Notes under the pieces: model-generated | What the model saw: only the letters and a program-made list of their open reading frames with translations | Database searches by the model: none | What the model was told of the DNA's origin: nothing | Shown: piece by piece, positions 1 through 9,149 of the stretch | Numbering within the stretch: position 1 is the first letter of the stretch | Layout of the letters: each line of letters begins with the position of its first letter | Position numbers and translations under genes: made by a program | Assembly (NCBI GenBank): GCA_029945625.1 | Contig: JAQSCW010000035.1 | Coordinates: 64,657 to 128,656, forward strand | Direction of reading: 5' to 3' | Length of the DNA stretch: 64,000 nt | Source: a bacterium | Lineage (GTDB): Bacteria; Bacteroidota; Bacteroidia; B-17B0; Aurantibacillaceae

Positions 1-2140
1 CGGGCTTTACTTCAACTTTATCTTCTACCGGTGCCGTTTCTTATACCTGGAATCCGGGAGCATTAACAGGATCTGCCATGGTAGTGAGTCCTCCTGCCGG
101 CACCTCTGTTTATTCAGTAACTGGAGCAACCGCCTTTGGATGTTTAACTACGAATACTCTTAGTTTACTGGTAAATCCTACACCAACCATTACTCCATCT
201 CTTTCTTCGCCTTCAATTTGTGTGGGAAGCTCTGCTACTTTATCTGCCATTGGTGCTGCCAGCTATACCTGGAACCCGGGAGCACTCAGCGGTTCAGCAG
301 TTGCAGTTTCTCCAATCACGACCACTAATTATACCGTTGCAGCGACAAGTTCTGCGGGTTGTGCCGGACAAAATACCATCACCTTAATCGTTGTTCCTAA
401 TCCAACGGTAACTGCTTCGAGCAATCCCACAGCCGTGTGTTTGGGTGCTTCCTCCACTTTATCGGCTACCGGTGCTAACTCATATACTTGGATTCCGGGC
501 GTAATCACCGGATCCAGTACTATTGTTTCGCCATTAGTTAGTACGATTTACACCGTAACGGGTGTTACCCTTGCTTGCAGCAATACTAAAACCGTTAGTT
601 TAACAATTAACCCTCTTCCTAGTTTAACGATTTCAAGTACAAGCAATCCGATTTGCAGCACCAATTCGGCCACGCTCAGCGGAACAGGAGCAGTCACGTA
701 TACCTGGTTACCGGGCCCTATCACTGCTTCAGCCATCACTGTTACTCCTCCGGTAAGCACGGTTTATACCCTCAGCGGCACCGGACCATTGGGTTGTCAG
801 AACGCTCTTATTTACACACTAACGGTGAATCCAACACCTACACTTTTACCGCTTGCCTCAAGTCCTACCATTTGTGCCGGGTTTACAAGTTCCTTATCGG
901 TAACGGGTGCTGTTAACTACACGTTTAATCCGGGAGGTCTCACCGGCAGTATGGTAACCGTTAGTCCAACGGTATCCACAACTTATACAGTTCTTGGCAC
1001 CACAGCATTTTGTGCTTCCTCTCAAACAGTTCAGGTAACGGTAAATCCATTGCCGGTTATTGTGTCGGGTTCAACCCCTACAAATTTATGCACCGGAAGC
1101 ACGGCATCTCTCAGTGCCAGTGGCGCCGCAACTTATACGTGGCTGCCGGGTAATGTGAGTGGTTCTTTGATTACTGTTAATCCAATGACCACCACCATTT
1201 ATACTATTACCGCCACAAGCTCTCTTGGCTGTGTGAACTCGTCCACTCTTTCTCAACTGGTGTCTGTATCACCAACCGTAACTGCTTCGTCCAGCTCAAC
1301 TGTTGTGTGCGCAGGGATCCCCGCAACATTAACTGCGATGGGCGCAAACACCTATACTTGGATGCCCGGAGCCCTCACGGGCAGTAGCATTGTGGTGAGT
1401 CCGACTGTGAACACCACATATTCTGTGACCGGCGGAAATGGAACTATTTGCAACCACAGCATTACGATCACTCTATCGGTAAATCCTCTGCCTCCGGTGC
1501 TAGCTGCCACGTCTAATACAAGTCTGTGTATTGGAAACAGTGTAACCTTAACTGCGAGCGGTGCTGTCAATTACACCTGGAACCCAGGAGGAGCTCTTAC
1601 TCCAAGTATTGTTTTGTCACCTACCATTACGGGAACGTATACATTAACAGGAATCGATGCCAATGGATGTAGCCAGCAATCGGTGATCAGCGTTACGGTA
1701 TTTAATAATCCAACTATTACTGCAGTTGCTTCGCCTTCTACTATTTGTGATGGCAATACCACCACTCTCACTTCTACGGGCGCTAACACATACACTTGGA
1801 TCCCTGGCGCGCTGCTTGGGTCATCCGTTACTGCGACGCCATCGCTTAGCACCACTTATACGGTGAATGGCAAAGATTTGAATGGTTGTGCAGATACTGA
1901 AACTACTCTGGTGAATGTACTTCCAAATCCGGTATTCAGCATCACAGCTGCAAGCCCCTCCATTTGTATTGGAGGAAGCAATATCTTAACTGCCACGGGG
2001 GCCCTCAATTATACGTGGATGCCCGGTGCAATTACCAATTCTGTAGCCGTGGTGAATCCAACTGTCACTACCACGTATACTGCAGTAGCCACTAATACGA
2101 CAGTGTGCTTTACTGCTTTAACAACTACCGTGTTTGTGAA
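1..2140 (+). repeat. Nine-plus coding tandem repeats with 216-219 nt period
   Basis: The conserved Cys codon of each Ig-like unit falls at 219, 438, 654, 873, 1089, 1308, 1527, 1746 and 1965, so successive spacings are 219, 216, 219, 216, 219, 219, 219 and 219 nt. A further partial unit lies at the left edge. Protein consensus is strongly kept (Cys, TLSATGA, YTWxPG, YTVTG) while the DNA has drifted, so the array is an old duplication rather than a recent expansion. Confidence 0.9.
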
Positions 2141-4172
2141 CCCGTTGCCTGCTAACGTAACTGCCACTACACAGGGCATGATTACTTGCGCCAGCCAAAC
2201 CGCCAACCTGCTTGCAACAAGCAGCAGCAGTAATTTAACTTACTACTGGAACGGACCATTATCCTTTTCCTCGGCGGTACAAAATCCAACTGCAGTTACA
2301 GTATGGGGAGGCTTTACGGTAACAATTACAAACACCATTACCGGTTGTATAGCGGCAGCTACAACAACCATTCTCACCGACTATTCTATTCCGTTGGTAA
2401 CACAAAGTCCGAGTTTAATGCTTACTTGTGCAGTTCCCGTGGGCACCTTGTTAACCGTGCATACTACTACTAATCCGGGATACAGTTGGACTGGACCATC
2501 AGGTTATACCAGCACCGCAGTAACTTCTACAGTTACAGCACCCGGTAATTACAGTCTCATCATCACCGACCTTAGCAGTGGCTGTACAGGAACTGCCATG
2601 GTATCAGTGGGAATTCACACAGCAGTAGTGGCGACAGCGAGCATTGCGCCGGCTACCTGTTCGGCGGGATTGAGCCTCAATAATGGAACAATTAAAGTGT
2701 TTAATTTCATTGGCACACACAAATACGCCTTGGTGGCCGGTTCCAGCTTCACGGGCAACGTCACTTATACAACAGCCACAGGGATCCCAACCACCGGCAT
2801 AATTTCAAACACATTGGTGAATCCAACAAATACGGTGGTTTACACCTTACGATTGTTTGATGTGGAAGGATGCATCAAAGACACTGCGCTGATACTTCAA
2901 CCCGTTAACTGCGTCATTAGTACACTTGGATTGGCGAAAGCCGTATCTCTGCCTACCACAAATATCGACGGCACGTACAATGTTACTTATACCATTACGG
3001 CAAAGAGTTACGACACCACGTCATTTAATAATGTATCCCTCACCGATAAACTGAATTTGGCTTTCCCGGCACCTCTTACTTTCACGGTAGTAAATCCGCC
3101 TTCATCCATCAGCGGCACAGGACTTAATTTAAACGCGGCATTCGACGGCATCACTAATTTTAGTTTAACTACTGCTTCCTCAAGTACTATGGCCGCGGGG
3201 GCAAGCGCTAGCTTCTCATTCACCGTGAAGATAAAAACCACTTCATTTTACAAACCGTATTACAACAGTGTAGTAGGTGTGGTAAAAAATGGTATTGGCG
3301 CCACAGTTCGCGATACGTCAAATGTGGGCTTTGATACTTCGCCGCAAAAGAATGTGCCTACGTCGGTAACCTTTACGCCGTATGTAAGTTTTGGGCTCAC
3401 CAAAGAAGGGGGGGTTGCAATCCAAAATAATAATTCGCTCGACATATCTTACACCATCAGTGTGCACAATCTTGGGAACGATACGCTCAAGCACATTGTG
3501 GTGAAAGACAGCTTGTTGGCCACGGTGCAACAACCGGCAAACTTCTCATTAAAATCGGGTCCGGTAACCGGCGGCGGACTTACTGCCAACTCTACATTTG
3601 ACGGAATTTATGATCTTAATCTATTGTCCTCCGAAAACATTCTTCCTCCGGGAGCGGTGGGCAAAGTGAGTTTTGTGATCAATGTATTTCCCGATACTGT
3701 AACGCGCTTAATCAATAGCGCATACGGTACGGCACGGTACAGACCGTACGCCACATCTCTTGGATTCTTAACAGTTTCTGATCTTTCAAATGCAGGAACC
3801 AAACCCGATGCAAATAATAATGGGAATTGCAACGAACCTTCCGACAATGAACCAACCGTGCTGATGTTACCTCCTACCTATACCTTGTTCATCCCCGAAG
3901 GATTCTCACCTGATGGGGATAACATAAATGATTTGTTTGTGATCAAAGGATTGCCGAGAGGAAGTAATAGCAGCTTGACTATATTTAATCGTTGGGGCAA
4001 CAGAGTGTTTTACGCCGAAAATTATTCCGAGACCACACCATGGGACGGCACACCGAACATAGCGGGAACCTTTGGGAAAGAAAAATTGCCACAGGGCACC
4101 TATTATTATGTTCTGGAAATGAAGGGGTCTGAAAATCGAAGCGTCACCGGATTTATTGTATTACAATATTAA
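1..4172 (+). CDS. Giant T9SS-secreted Ig-like repeat protein, type B sorting domain (5' truncated)
   Basis: The reading frame is already open at base 3, so the start and signal peptide lie outside the window. More than 1,380 residues are visible. The first ~2.1 kb encode near-regular Ig-like/PKD-like repeats of 72-73 residues (typical phrases TLSATGA, YTWNPG, TTTYTVTGT, one Cys per unit). Two more diverged Ig-like modules follow, then two DUF11-type modules (TY-V-YTITAKS and SYTISVHNLGNDTL). The protein ends with a gliding-motility-associated type B C-terminal domain (FIPEGFSPDGDNINDLF, FNRWGN, WDG, LPQGTYYYVL), which directs T9SS export and surface attachment. The PorP/SprF-like gene starts 17 bp downstream, an arrangement known for T9SS adhesins and their partner outer-membrane protein. 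Role as adhesin or gliding adhesin is inferred; the family is clear. Confidence 0.9.
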   Translation, partial: GFTSTLSSTGAVSYTWNPGALTGSAMVVSPPAGTSVYSVTGATAFGCLTTNTLSLLVNPTPTITPSLSSPSICVGSSATLSAIGAASYTWNPGALSGSAVAVSPITTTNYTVAATSSAGCAGQNTITLIVVPNPTVTASSNPTAVCLGASSTLSATGANSYTWIPGVITGSSTIVSPLVSTIYTVTGVTLACSNTKTVSLTINPLPSLTISSTSNPICSTNSATLSGTGAVTYTWLPGPITASAITVTPPVSTVYTLSGTGPLGCQNALIYTLTVNPTPTLLPLASSPTICAGFTSSLSVTGAVNYTFNPGGLTGSMVTVSPTVSTTYTVLGTTAFCASSQTVQVTVNPLPVIVSGSTPTNLCTGSTASLSASGAATYTWLPGNVSGSLITVNPMTTTIYTITATSSLGCVNSSTLSQLVSVSPTVTASSSSTVVCAGIPATLTAMGANTYTWMPGALTGSSIVVSPTVNTTYSVTGGNGTICNHSITITLSVNPLPPVLAATSNTSLCIGNSVTLTASGAVNYTWNPGGALTPSIVLSPTITGTYTLTGIDANGCSQQSVISVTVFNNPTITAVASPSTICDGNTTTLTSTGANTYTWIPGALLGSSVTATPSLSTTYTVNGKDLNGCADTETTLVNVLPNPVFSITAASPSICIGGSNILTATGALNYTWMPGAITNSVAVVNPTVTTTYTAVATNTTVCFTALTTTVFVNPLPANVTATTQGMITCASQTANLLATSSSSNLTYYWNGPLSFSSAVQNPTAVTVWGGFTVTITNTITGCIAAATTTILTDYSIPLVTQSPSLMLTCAVPVGTLLTVHTTTNPGYSWTGPSGYTSTAVTSTVTAPGNYSLIITDLSSGCTGTAMVSVGIHTAVVATASIAPATCSAGLSLNNGTIKVFNFIGTHKYALVAGSSFTGNVTYTTATGIPTTGIISNTLVNPTNTVVYTLRLFDVEGCIKDTALILQPVNCVISTLGLAKAVSLPTTNIDGTYNVTYTITAKSYDTTSFNNVSLTDKLNLAFPAPLTFTVVNPPSSISGTGLNLNAAFDGITNFSLTTASSSTMAAGASASFSFTVKIKTTSFYKPYYNSVVGVVKNGIGATVRDTSNVGFDTSPQKNVPTSVTFTPYVSFGLTKEGGVAIQNNNSLDISYTISVHNLGNDTLKHIVVKDSLLATVQQPANFSLKSGPVTGGGLTANSTFDGIYDLNLLSSENILPPGAVGKVSFVINVFPDTVTRLINSAYGTARYRPYATSLGFLTVSDLSNAGTKPDANNNGNCNEPSDNEPTVLMLPPTYTLFIPEGFSPDGDNINDLFVIKGLPRGSNSSLTIFNRWGNRVFYAENYSETTPWDGTPNIAGTFGKEKLPQGTYYYVLEMKGSENRSVTGFIVLQY

Positions 4173-4189
4173 GAGAAAACAGAAACGAT

Positions 4190-5149
4190 ATGAAAACTAC
4201 CGGCATCATAAAAATCAGTCTTTTTTCGGCTTTGCTTTCTTTTTCACTACACCTGAACGCTCAGTACGACGCCATGTTTACACAATACATGTTCAACGAA
4301 GTGTTTATTAATCCTGCCTATGCGGGATCGAAGGAAGCCATGAGTGCAACCCTTTTGCACAGGCAACAGTGGGTTAATTTTCCGGGCCGCCCAATTACTA
4401 CTTCATTTTCATTGCACGGCCCAGTACAAGGTAATAAAATGGGACTTGGATTAAGTGTACTTAATGAAAAGATAGGCGTGCTGAATAGAAGTCTGGTATA
4501 CGGAAGTTATGCCTACCGAATCAAGATCAACGACAAAAGTACTTTTTCAATGGGACTAATGGGGGGCTTTGAAAACCAACTTAACAAGTACGGCACGGTA
4601 AAAGTATCTAACGACGGGAGTGCTCCGGCAGACCCTCAGTTTGCCCAGAACACTTCTAATGTAGTGGCTCCTAATTTTGGAGCCGGACTGTATTACACCT
4701 CGAAGAAATATTATGTAGGTTTATCCATACCACGCCTGGTTGACAATGAAGTGAAGTTCAGCTACGGGGGATCAACAGTAAAAGTTACCAGCATCACGCC
4801 CGACAAGTTCACCTACTACTTAACCGGAGGATATCTATTTACAATAAATGAAGAATTGAAGGTACGCGCCAATACCATGATCAAAACTGTTAAGAATGCG
4901 CCGGCACAAATTGATTTGGGTGGCACCTTATTAATCAGAGATCTCATCTGGGCGGGTCTTTCATACAGAAGCAAATCTTCCCTTTCCGCGCTGCTTGGAG
5001 TGCAGGCCACAAAACAATTTTTTATATGCTACTCCTACGATTATGGCGTAAATAAAATTCAACAATATTCGCAAGGTTCGCATGAGATTGTACTTAACTA
5101 CTTGTTTTCGTTTACCAGCAAAAATATTATTACACCGCGTTATTTCTAA
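4190..5149 (+). CDS. PorP/SprF family type IX secretion system membrane protein
   Basis: 319 residues. A signal peptide ends near LHLNAQ. The start of the mature part, QYDAMFTQYMFNEVFINPAYAG, carries the family signature (QYMFN, INPAYAGS), and is followed by HRQQWVNFPGRP and alternating beta-strand segments typical of an outer-membrane barrel. Members associate with T9SS, and many are paired one-to-one with a large CHU_C-type cargo protein; this gene sits 17 bp after such a cargo gene and 18 bp before an OmpA-like gene. It most likely serves the upstream adhesin's export or anchoring rather than being the core PorP, since the other core T9SS genes are not here. Length is normal for the family. 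Confidence 0.9.
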   Translation: MKTTGIIKISLFSALLSFSLHLNAQYDAMFTQYMFNEVFINPAYAGSKEAMSATLLHRQQWVNFPGRPITTSFSLHGPVQGNKMGLGLSVLNEKIGVLNRSLVYGSYAYRIKINDKSTFSMGLMGGFENQLNKYGTVKVSNDGSAPADPQFAQNTSNVVAPNFGAGLYYTSKKYYVGLSIPRLVDNEVKFSYGGSTVKVTSITPDKFTYYLTGGYLFTINEELKVRANTMIKTVKNAPAQIDLGGTLLIRDLIWAGLSYRSKSSLSALLGVQATKQFFICYSYDYGVNKIQQYSQGSHEIVLNYLFSFTSKNIITPRYF

Positions 5150-5167
5150 TTTACTGAGTACAGCATT

Positions 5168-7594
5168 ATGAAACTTCATATACCACAGGGCTTGGCTCTT
5201 TTTTCACTCACCATCTCCCTGAATCTGTTCTTTGTCCCCTGTATTGGGCAGGTGCAGGAAACTAGCACCACATCGGCCGCAAGCACTACTCAAAATGAGA
5301 TGCAACAACCCGACAGTGCAGCAAAAAATAATGGCGGAACAAGATCCATCATGGCTCCTGCATCAGCGAACAAACCAAGCAGGGCTGTGAATACAACAAC
5401 CTATGCCATTGCTGAGCACACAAATGGCATAGAAAACGAGTCAACGTCGGAACTTGAAAAAAACACCGTCTGGAAAAAGGGAATGGTGCTTTACAATACA
5501 AAAGCCTATTCTGAAGCTATTCCTTATTTTGAAAAAGTGAGACTCACCGATAGTACCAATGCCCTTTTACTTACCAAACTGGGTGATTGTTACCGTTTAA
5601 CCAATAATACACAGGGCAAACTTTCATGTTACGGTGCTATGATACGAAACGGGAATGCACAACCTATTCAGGAATTGTATTACGGACAAGCCCTAGTTGA
5701 AAATGATGAAGCGGAAGCAGCGCGTCCTTATTTCGAAAAATACGGGGCCGACAGCAGGGGAAAAGATTTGGCGTCTTCTTTTGGAAAAACAAAATCTTAT
5801 ACCCGAAATGCGGATGCCTATAGTGTTGTTCTGGCTTCCTTTAATTCGTTGCAGAACGACATGTGTGCCATAAAGTTCAACAATAGTATTGTGTTCGCTT
5901 CATCGCGCCCCACTTCCAAATGGATCGGCAAAAATCAGGGCTGGACAAATGGCGCATACATGAACGTGTGGGCCACTGAAAAAGATGAAAAAGGTTTAGA
6001 AAAGAAACCGGTTATTTTTTTGAAAGATCTAAATACAAAATACAACGACGGTCCTATTTGTTTTAACAAAGATTTGTACATGATCTATTACACCACCAAC
6101 AGTGCGCGCAAGGCCGAACATGCCAGAGACGGCTCATTTAAATTGCGCATTCTGGAAGGCGAGTTTGATCAGGGAGGATTGATTTCAGTTAAGCTCCCTT
6201 CTTTTAATAATAAGGAATATAATTTTGCGCACCCCAGCTTGTCACCCAATGGTTATACCATTTATTTCTCTTCGGATAAAGATGGGGGACTGGGCGGGAT
6301 GGACATTTACATGAGCAAAAAAGATTCCAGCGGAGTATGGGGTCCTGCTATTAATTTAGGAAGTGTGGTTAATACCGCAGGAAACGAAGTTTTTCCGTTT
6401 ATTTCTCCAACCGGACTACTTTACTTTTCATCGAATGGGCATGATGGAATGGGTGGACTTGATATTTATGAAAGCAAATTAAAAGAAGGCAAACCTGCGC
6501 GTATTTATAACATGGGTCAGCCTATTAATAGCAGGTTTGATGACTTTGGATTCTACCTCAGCGCTGATAGCACGAGTGGCTTCATAAGTTCGAACCGTAA
6601 AGCCGGAGGAATGGACGATGATATTTACAATCTGCAAATTATTCGTGAGGTACGAAGAGGAAAAGATGTGCTAATCACCACTATTGACAAGGAAAGCGGT
6701 TTGGCTCTGGCAAACACAAAATTGCTAATTAACAAGGACACTGTATTCGCAAATGAAAAAGGAGAATACCTTACCATGGTGGAAGAAGGTGATGTGTTGC
6801 GGATCAAATCTTTGAAAGAAGATTATTTTAATGTGACCGACAGCGTGGCTTCTGACACTTCGTTAACCGATGCATTTACCAAACAACTTGTGCTTGAGAA
6901 GAATCCGAAATTGTTTTTAAGGGCGCTCATTACAGATGCCAAAACAAATGAACTTTTAGAAGGGGTCACCGTTAAAGTGATCGATATGGTGAATGGTTCG
7001 CAGGTGGACCTTTTTACAACCACCGAGGGAGGAGATTACTTTCGCTTCTTATTCAATAACCGTATTGGAGATAAACTTACTTACCTTGTGAAGCTTGACA
7101 AACCAGGCTACTTGCAGCGATCTGTCATTTTTTCACATACCATTACAAAGCCCGGAGAAGTAAATATGAACGAATCGGTAAACCTTTCGCTTGGCAAAAT
7201 TGAAGTGGGCATGGACCTTGCCAAAATGGTTGACTTAAAACCTATCTACTTTGATCTCGCAAAATCGACCATCCGAAAAGATGCCGCCGAAGAGCTCGAC
7301 AAAATTGTAGAGGTGATGAACGAGTATCCCGAAATGTATGTTGAATTGGGCTCACATACCGATTGCCGGTCTTCAGCAGCTTCCAACTTAAAGCTATCTA
7401 CAGCACGCGCACAGGCCAGCGTGGATTACATTGTAAAGCGGGGAATCAACAAAGCGCGAATTGTTGGAAAAGGATACGGAGAGGGCAAACTCCTCAACAA
7501 CTGTGCCTGCGAAGGAAGTATGCAAAGTACCTGCACCGAAGAAGAACACAGTGTAAACAGAAGAACCGAATTTTTGATCACCAAATTGAAATAA
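5168..7594 (+). CDS. OmpA family protein with TPR, WD40-like and carboxypeptidase-regulatory domains (PorE-like architecture)
   Basis: 808 residues with an N-terminal signal peptide. A low-complexity Thr/Ala/Ser region is followed by TPR-like helices (about 95-190, WKKGMVLYNTKAYSEAIPYF). PD40/WD40-like blades come next (about 230-490, with HPSLSPNGYTIYFSSDKDGG and GLLYFSSNGHDGMGGLDIY), then a carboxypeptidase-regulatory-like beta domain (about 580-670). The C-terminal OmpA peptidoglycan-binding domain (about 690-808) shows PIYFDLAKSTIRKDA and the ELGSHTDCRSS/NLKLSTARA pattern. This order is that of PorE, a periplasmic T9SS component that ties the machine to peptidoglycan, but similar proteins also accompany PorP/SprF paralogues. 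It is probably the last gene of the adhesin-SprF-OmpA operon. Confidence 0.85.
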   Translation: MKLHIPQGLALFSLTISLNLFFVPCIGQVQETSTTSAASTTQNEMQQPDSAAKNNGGTRSIMAPASANKPSRAVNTTTYAIAEHTNGIENESTSELEKNTVWKKGMVLYNTKAYSEAIPYFEKVRLTDSTNALLLTKLGDCYRLTNNTQGKLSCYGAMIRNGNAQPIQELYYGQALVENDEAEAARPYFEKYGADSRGKDLASSFGKTKSYTRNADAYSVVLASFNSLQNDMCAIKFNNSIVFASSRPTSKWIGKNQGWTNGAYMNVWATEKDEKGLEKKPVIFLKDLNTKYNDGPICFNKDLYMIYYTTNSARKAEHARDGSFKLRILEGEFDQGGLISVKLPSFNNKEYNFAHPSLSPNGYTIYFSSDKDGGLGGMDIYMSKKDSSGVWGPAINLGSVVNTAGNEVFPFISPTGLLYFSSNGHDGMGGLDIYESKLKEGKPARIYNMGQPINSRFDDFGFYLSADSTSGFISSNRKAGGMDDDIYNLQIIREVRRGKDVLITTIDKESGLALANTKLLINKDTVFANEKGEYLTMVEEGDVLRIKSLKEDYFNVTDSVASDTSLTDAFTKQLVLEKNPKLFLRALITDAKTNELLEGVTVKVIDMVNGSQVDLFTTTEGGDYFRFLFNNRIGDKLTYLVKLDKPGYLQRSVIFSHTITKPGEVNMNESVNLSLGKIEVGMDLAKMVDLKPIYFDLAKSTIRKDAAEELDKIVEVMNEYPEMYVELGSHTDCRSSAASNLKLSTARAQASVDYIVKRGINKARIVGKGYGEGKLLNNCACEGSMQSTCTEEEHSVNRRTEFLITKLK

Positions 7595-7733
7595 GTGGCT
7601 CGGCCCCCAGCGATCATGTATAATAAAACACTGTTCAAAAAGGCCGGAATTTTGTCTCAATTAAACTGCCTGAATATCAGCATCTACTTCGTTGCACCGC
7701 AGCATGAACAGGAAATCCCAATCTAAAAAACTG

Positions 7734-7741
7734 TACTTTTG
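7734..7741 (+). promoter_or_regulatory. Candidate -7 box TACTTTTG upstream of the acyltransferase
   Basis: Exact match to the Bacteroidota TAnnTTTG -7 consensus, 12 bp before the ATG at 7754. No convincing TTG -33 element is present at the expected distance. Transcription would give a very short leader. Confidence 0.4.
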
Positions 7742-7753
7742 CTCCCGTAAAAG

Positions 7754-8506
7754 ATGAAAGTCCTTAATTACATTCTTAGACCACTTTGGAAGATCTGGTT
7801 TGTGCTTTGGTTTGGCATTCCTTTCTTAATTTTATTTCCCTTGTTTTATTTTGGCCTTGTCACAAAACGTTTCTCTCTGGTGTATAAATTAAAACGCTTC
7901 TGGGCAAGGATGATCAGTACTGCTGTAATGGTTTTCCCGGTGATACGGTATCAATCAAAAAAGTATCGTTTGCCGGAACCTTGTGTAGTAGCATCCAATC
8001 ATACTTCTTATCTCGACATTTGTTTTAGTCCCTTTTATATTCAAAATACGGCGGTGTATATGGGCAAACATGAGTTGCTGAAAATTCCGCTTTTCGGCCT
8101 TTTTTTTGAACACCTCGATATCCCCGTAAATCGATCCAGCATAACCGCCGCACATAAGGCGTTCACTATTGCCGGTCAGAAACTGGATCAGGGACTCACG
8201 CAGGTGATTTACCCCGAAGGAACCATCAGCACTAACGGAAAATTAAAACCTTTCAAAAACGGAGCCTTTAAACTTGCCATCGAGAAACAAGTGCCCATCG
8301 TGCCGGTAGCCAATCTCAATAACTGGTGGTTTTTGCAAAATGGCGGCTTTTTTAAAAGCAATGGCCGACCGGGTATTGCCAGAGTAGTTGTAGGAGACCC
8401 CATTTCCACAATCGGGCTAACAGAGAAAGACGTGCCCGAACTTAAGGAGAAAGTACATACCTTTATACAATCAGAATTAAATAAATTTTATGGCAAACAA
8501 AATTGA
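7754..8506 (+). CDS. plsC: 1-acyl-sn-glycerol-3-phosphate acyltransferase (PlsC family)
   Basis: 250 residues. This membrane enzyme transfers an acyl group to lysophosphatidic acid to make phosphatidic acid, the phospholipid precursor. An N-terminal hydrophobic stretch (about 14-35) is followed by the catalytic HX4D motif (H83 to D88, NHTSYLD) and the glycerophosphate-binding block YPEGTIS (153-159). The last 17 bases overlap gatC, so the two genes are probably cotranscribed. Bacteroidota often carry several PlsC paralogues; some acylate ornithine or other lipids, so substrate is inferred from the family. Confidence 0.85.
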   Translation: MKVLNYILRPLWKIWFVLWFGIPFLILFPLFYFGLVTKRFSLVYKLKRFWARMISTAVMVFPVIRYQSKKYRLPEPCVVASNHTSYLDICFSPFYIQNTAVYMGKHELLKIPLFGLFFEHLDIPVNRSSITAAHKAFTIAGQKLDQGLTQVIYPEGTISTNGKLKPFKNGAFKLAIEKQVPIVPVANLNNWWFLQNGGFFKSNGRPGIARVVVGDPISTIGLTEKDVPELKEKVHTFIQSELNKFYGKQN

Positions 8507-8792
8507 TATTAAAACAGTAGATGAAATTGCACACCTGGCCCGCCTTGAGTTTGACGAAGTAGCGAAAGCCGGAATTGTAAATGACCTCAACCGCATGCTC
8601 ACTTTTGTAGATAAGTTGAACGAATTGGATACCGATAATGTGAAGCCACTGATCTATATGACCGAAGAGCAGAATATTTTACGACGTGATGAACCTGAAA
8701 TTACACTTAGCCAAAAGGAAGCATTAAAGAATGCACCCAAAAAGGACAGCGATTATTTTAAAGCGCCAAAGGTGATTGATCAAAACCGGTAA
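8490..8792 (+). CDS. gatC: Asp-tRNA(Asn)/Glu-tRNA(Gln) amidotransferase subunit C
   Basis: 100 residues, normal length for GatC, the small belt subunit of the GatCAB complex that converts mischarged Glu-tRNA(Gln) or Asp-tRNA(Asn). The N-terminal pattern TVDEIAHLARLEFDE and the central DLNRMLTFVDKLNELDTDNVKP are characteristic, as is the RRDEPE segment. The start overlaps the acyltransferase end by 17 bp. gatA and gatB are not in the window, a common scattered arrangement in Bacteroidota. Confidence 0.93.
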   Translation: MANKIDIKTVDEIAHLARLEFDEVAKAGIVNDLNRMLTFVDKLNELDTDNVKPLIYMTEEQNILRRDEPEITLSQKEALKNAPKKDSDYFKAPKVIDQNR

Positions 8793-8803
8793 GCGGGAGT
8801 TTT

Positions 8804-9067
8804 TTACGCTTTTGTTATTCGAGAAGCCAAACGCTTCCACAAAACAAGCAGTTGTTTTCTGAAAATGAACATAATGGCCAGGTAAGGTACAGCCATAAGG
8901 TAAAGGATGCCCGAATTTAATCCCCGTGCTATGGAATTGGGATTAGCTTTTAAAGAAGTTTCGGCAGCCGTTTTACACATGGCACACTGAGCCTGAAGAT
9001 CCAATTGACCAAAGATCAGGAACAGCAGCATCAAGCACCCAATGAGATATGTTTGTGCGTTTTTCAC
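8804..9067 (-). CDS. Small membrane protein with CAMCK motif
   Basis: 87 residues, starting at a GTG (9067-9065). The N-terminal hydrophobic segment MLLFLIFGQLDLQAQ looks like a signal peptide, followed at once by CAMCK (a CxxC pair), then a short helix and one transmembrane helix (about ILYLMAVPYLAIMFIF) with a basic tail. The architecture is familiar in Bacteroidota as a conserved uncharacterised family; the CxxC could be a redox or metal site, which is inference. A match to the -7 consensus 8 bp upstream supports the GTG start. It converges with gatC, 11 bp apart. Confidence 0.75.
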   Translation of the reverse strand: MKNAQTYLIGCLMLLFLIFGQLDLQAQCAMCKTAAETSLKANPNSIARGLNSGILYLMAVPYLAIMFIFRKQLLVLWKRLASRITKA

Positions 9068-9075
9068 CTCTTCGA

Positions 9076-9083
9076 CAAAGTTA
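9076..9083 (-). promoter_or_regulatory. Candidate -7 box TAACTTTG for the CAMCK protein
   Basis: Read on the minus strand, this is an exact TAnnTTTG match ending 8 bp before the GTG start at 9067. It supports choosing that start. A TTTG further upstream sits closer than the usual -33 spacing. Confidence 0.4.
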
Positions 9084-9149
9084 CGATTAAAAATTTCAAA
9101 CCCTCCCGGGGCTATGAAAAAAAACAGGAAATTCAGGTAACAATAGGAT

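Noticed and set aside
548-3847. Several antisense frames of 60-95 codons inside the giant adhesin gene
   Set aside because: They mirror the Thr/Val-rich Ig repeats on the coding strand and lack starts or families of their own.
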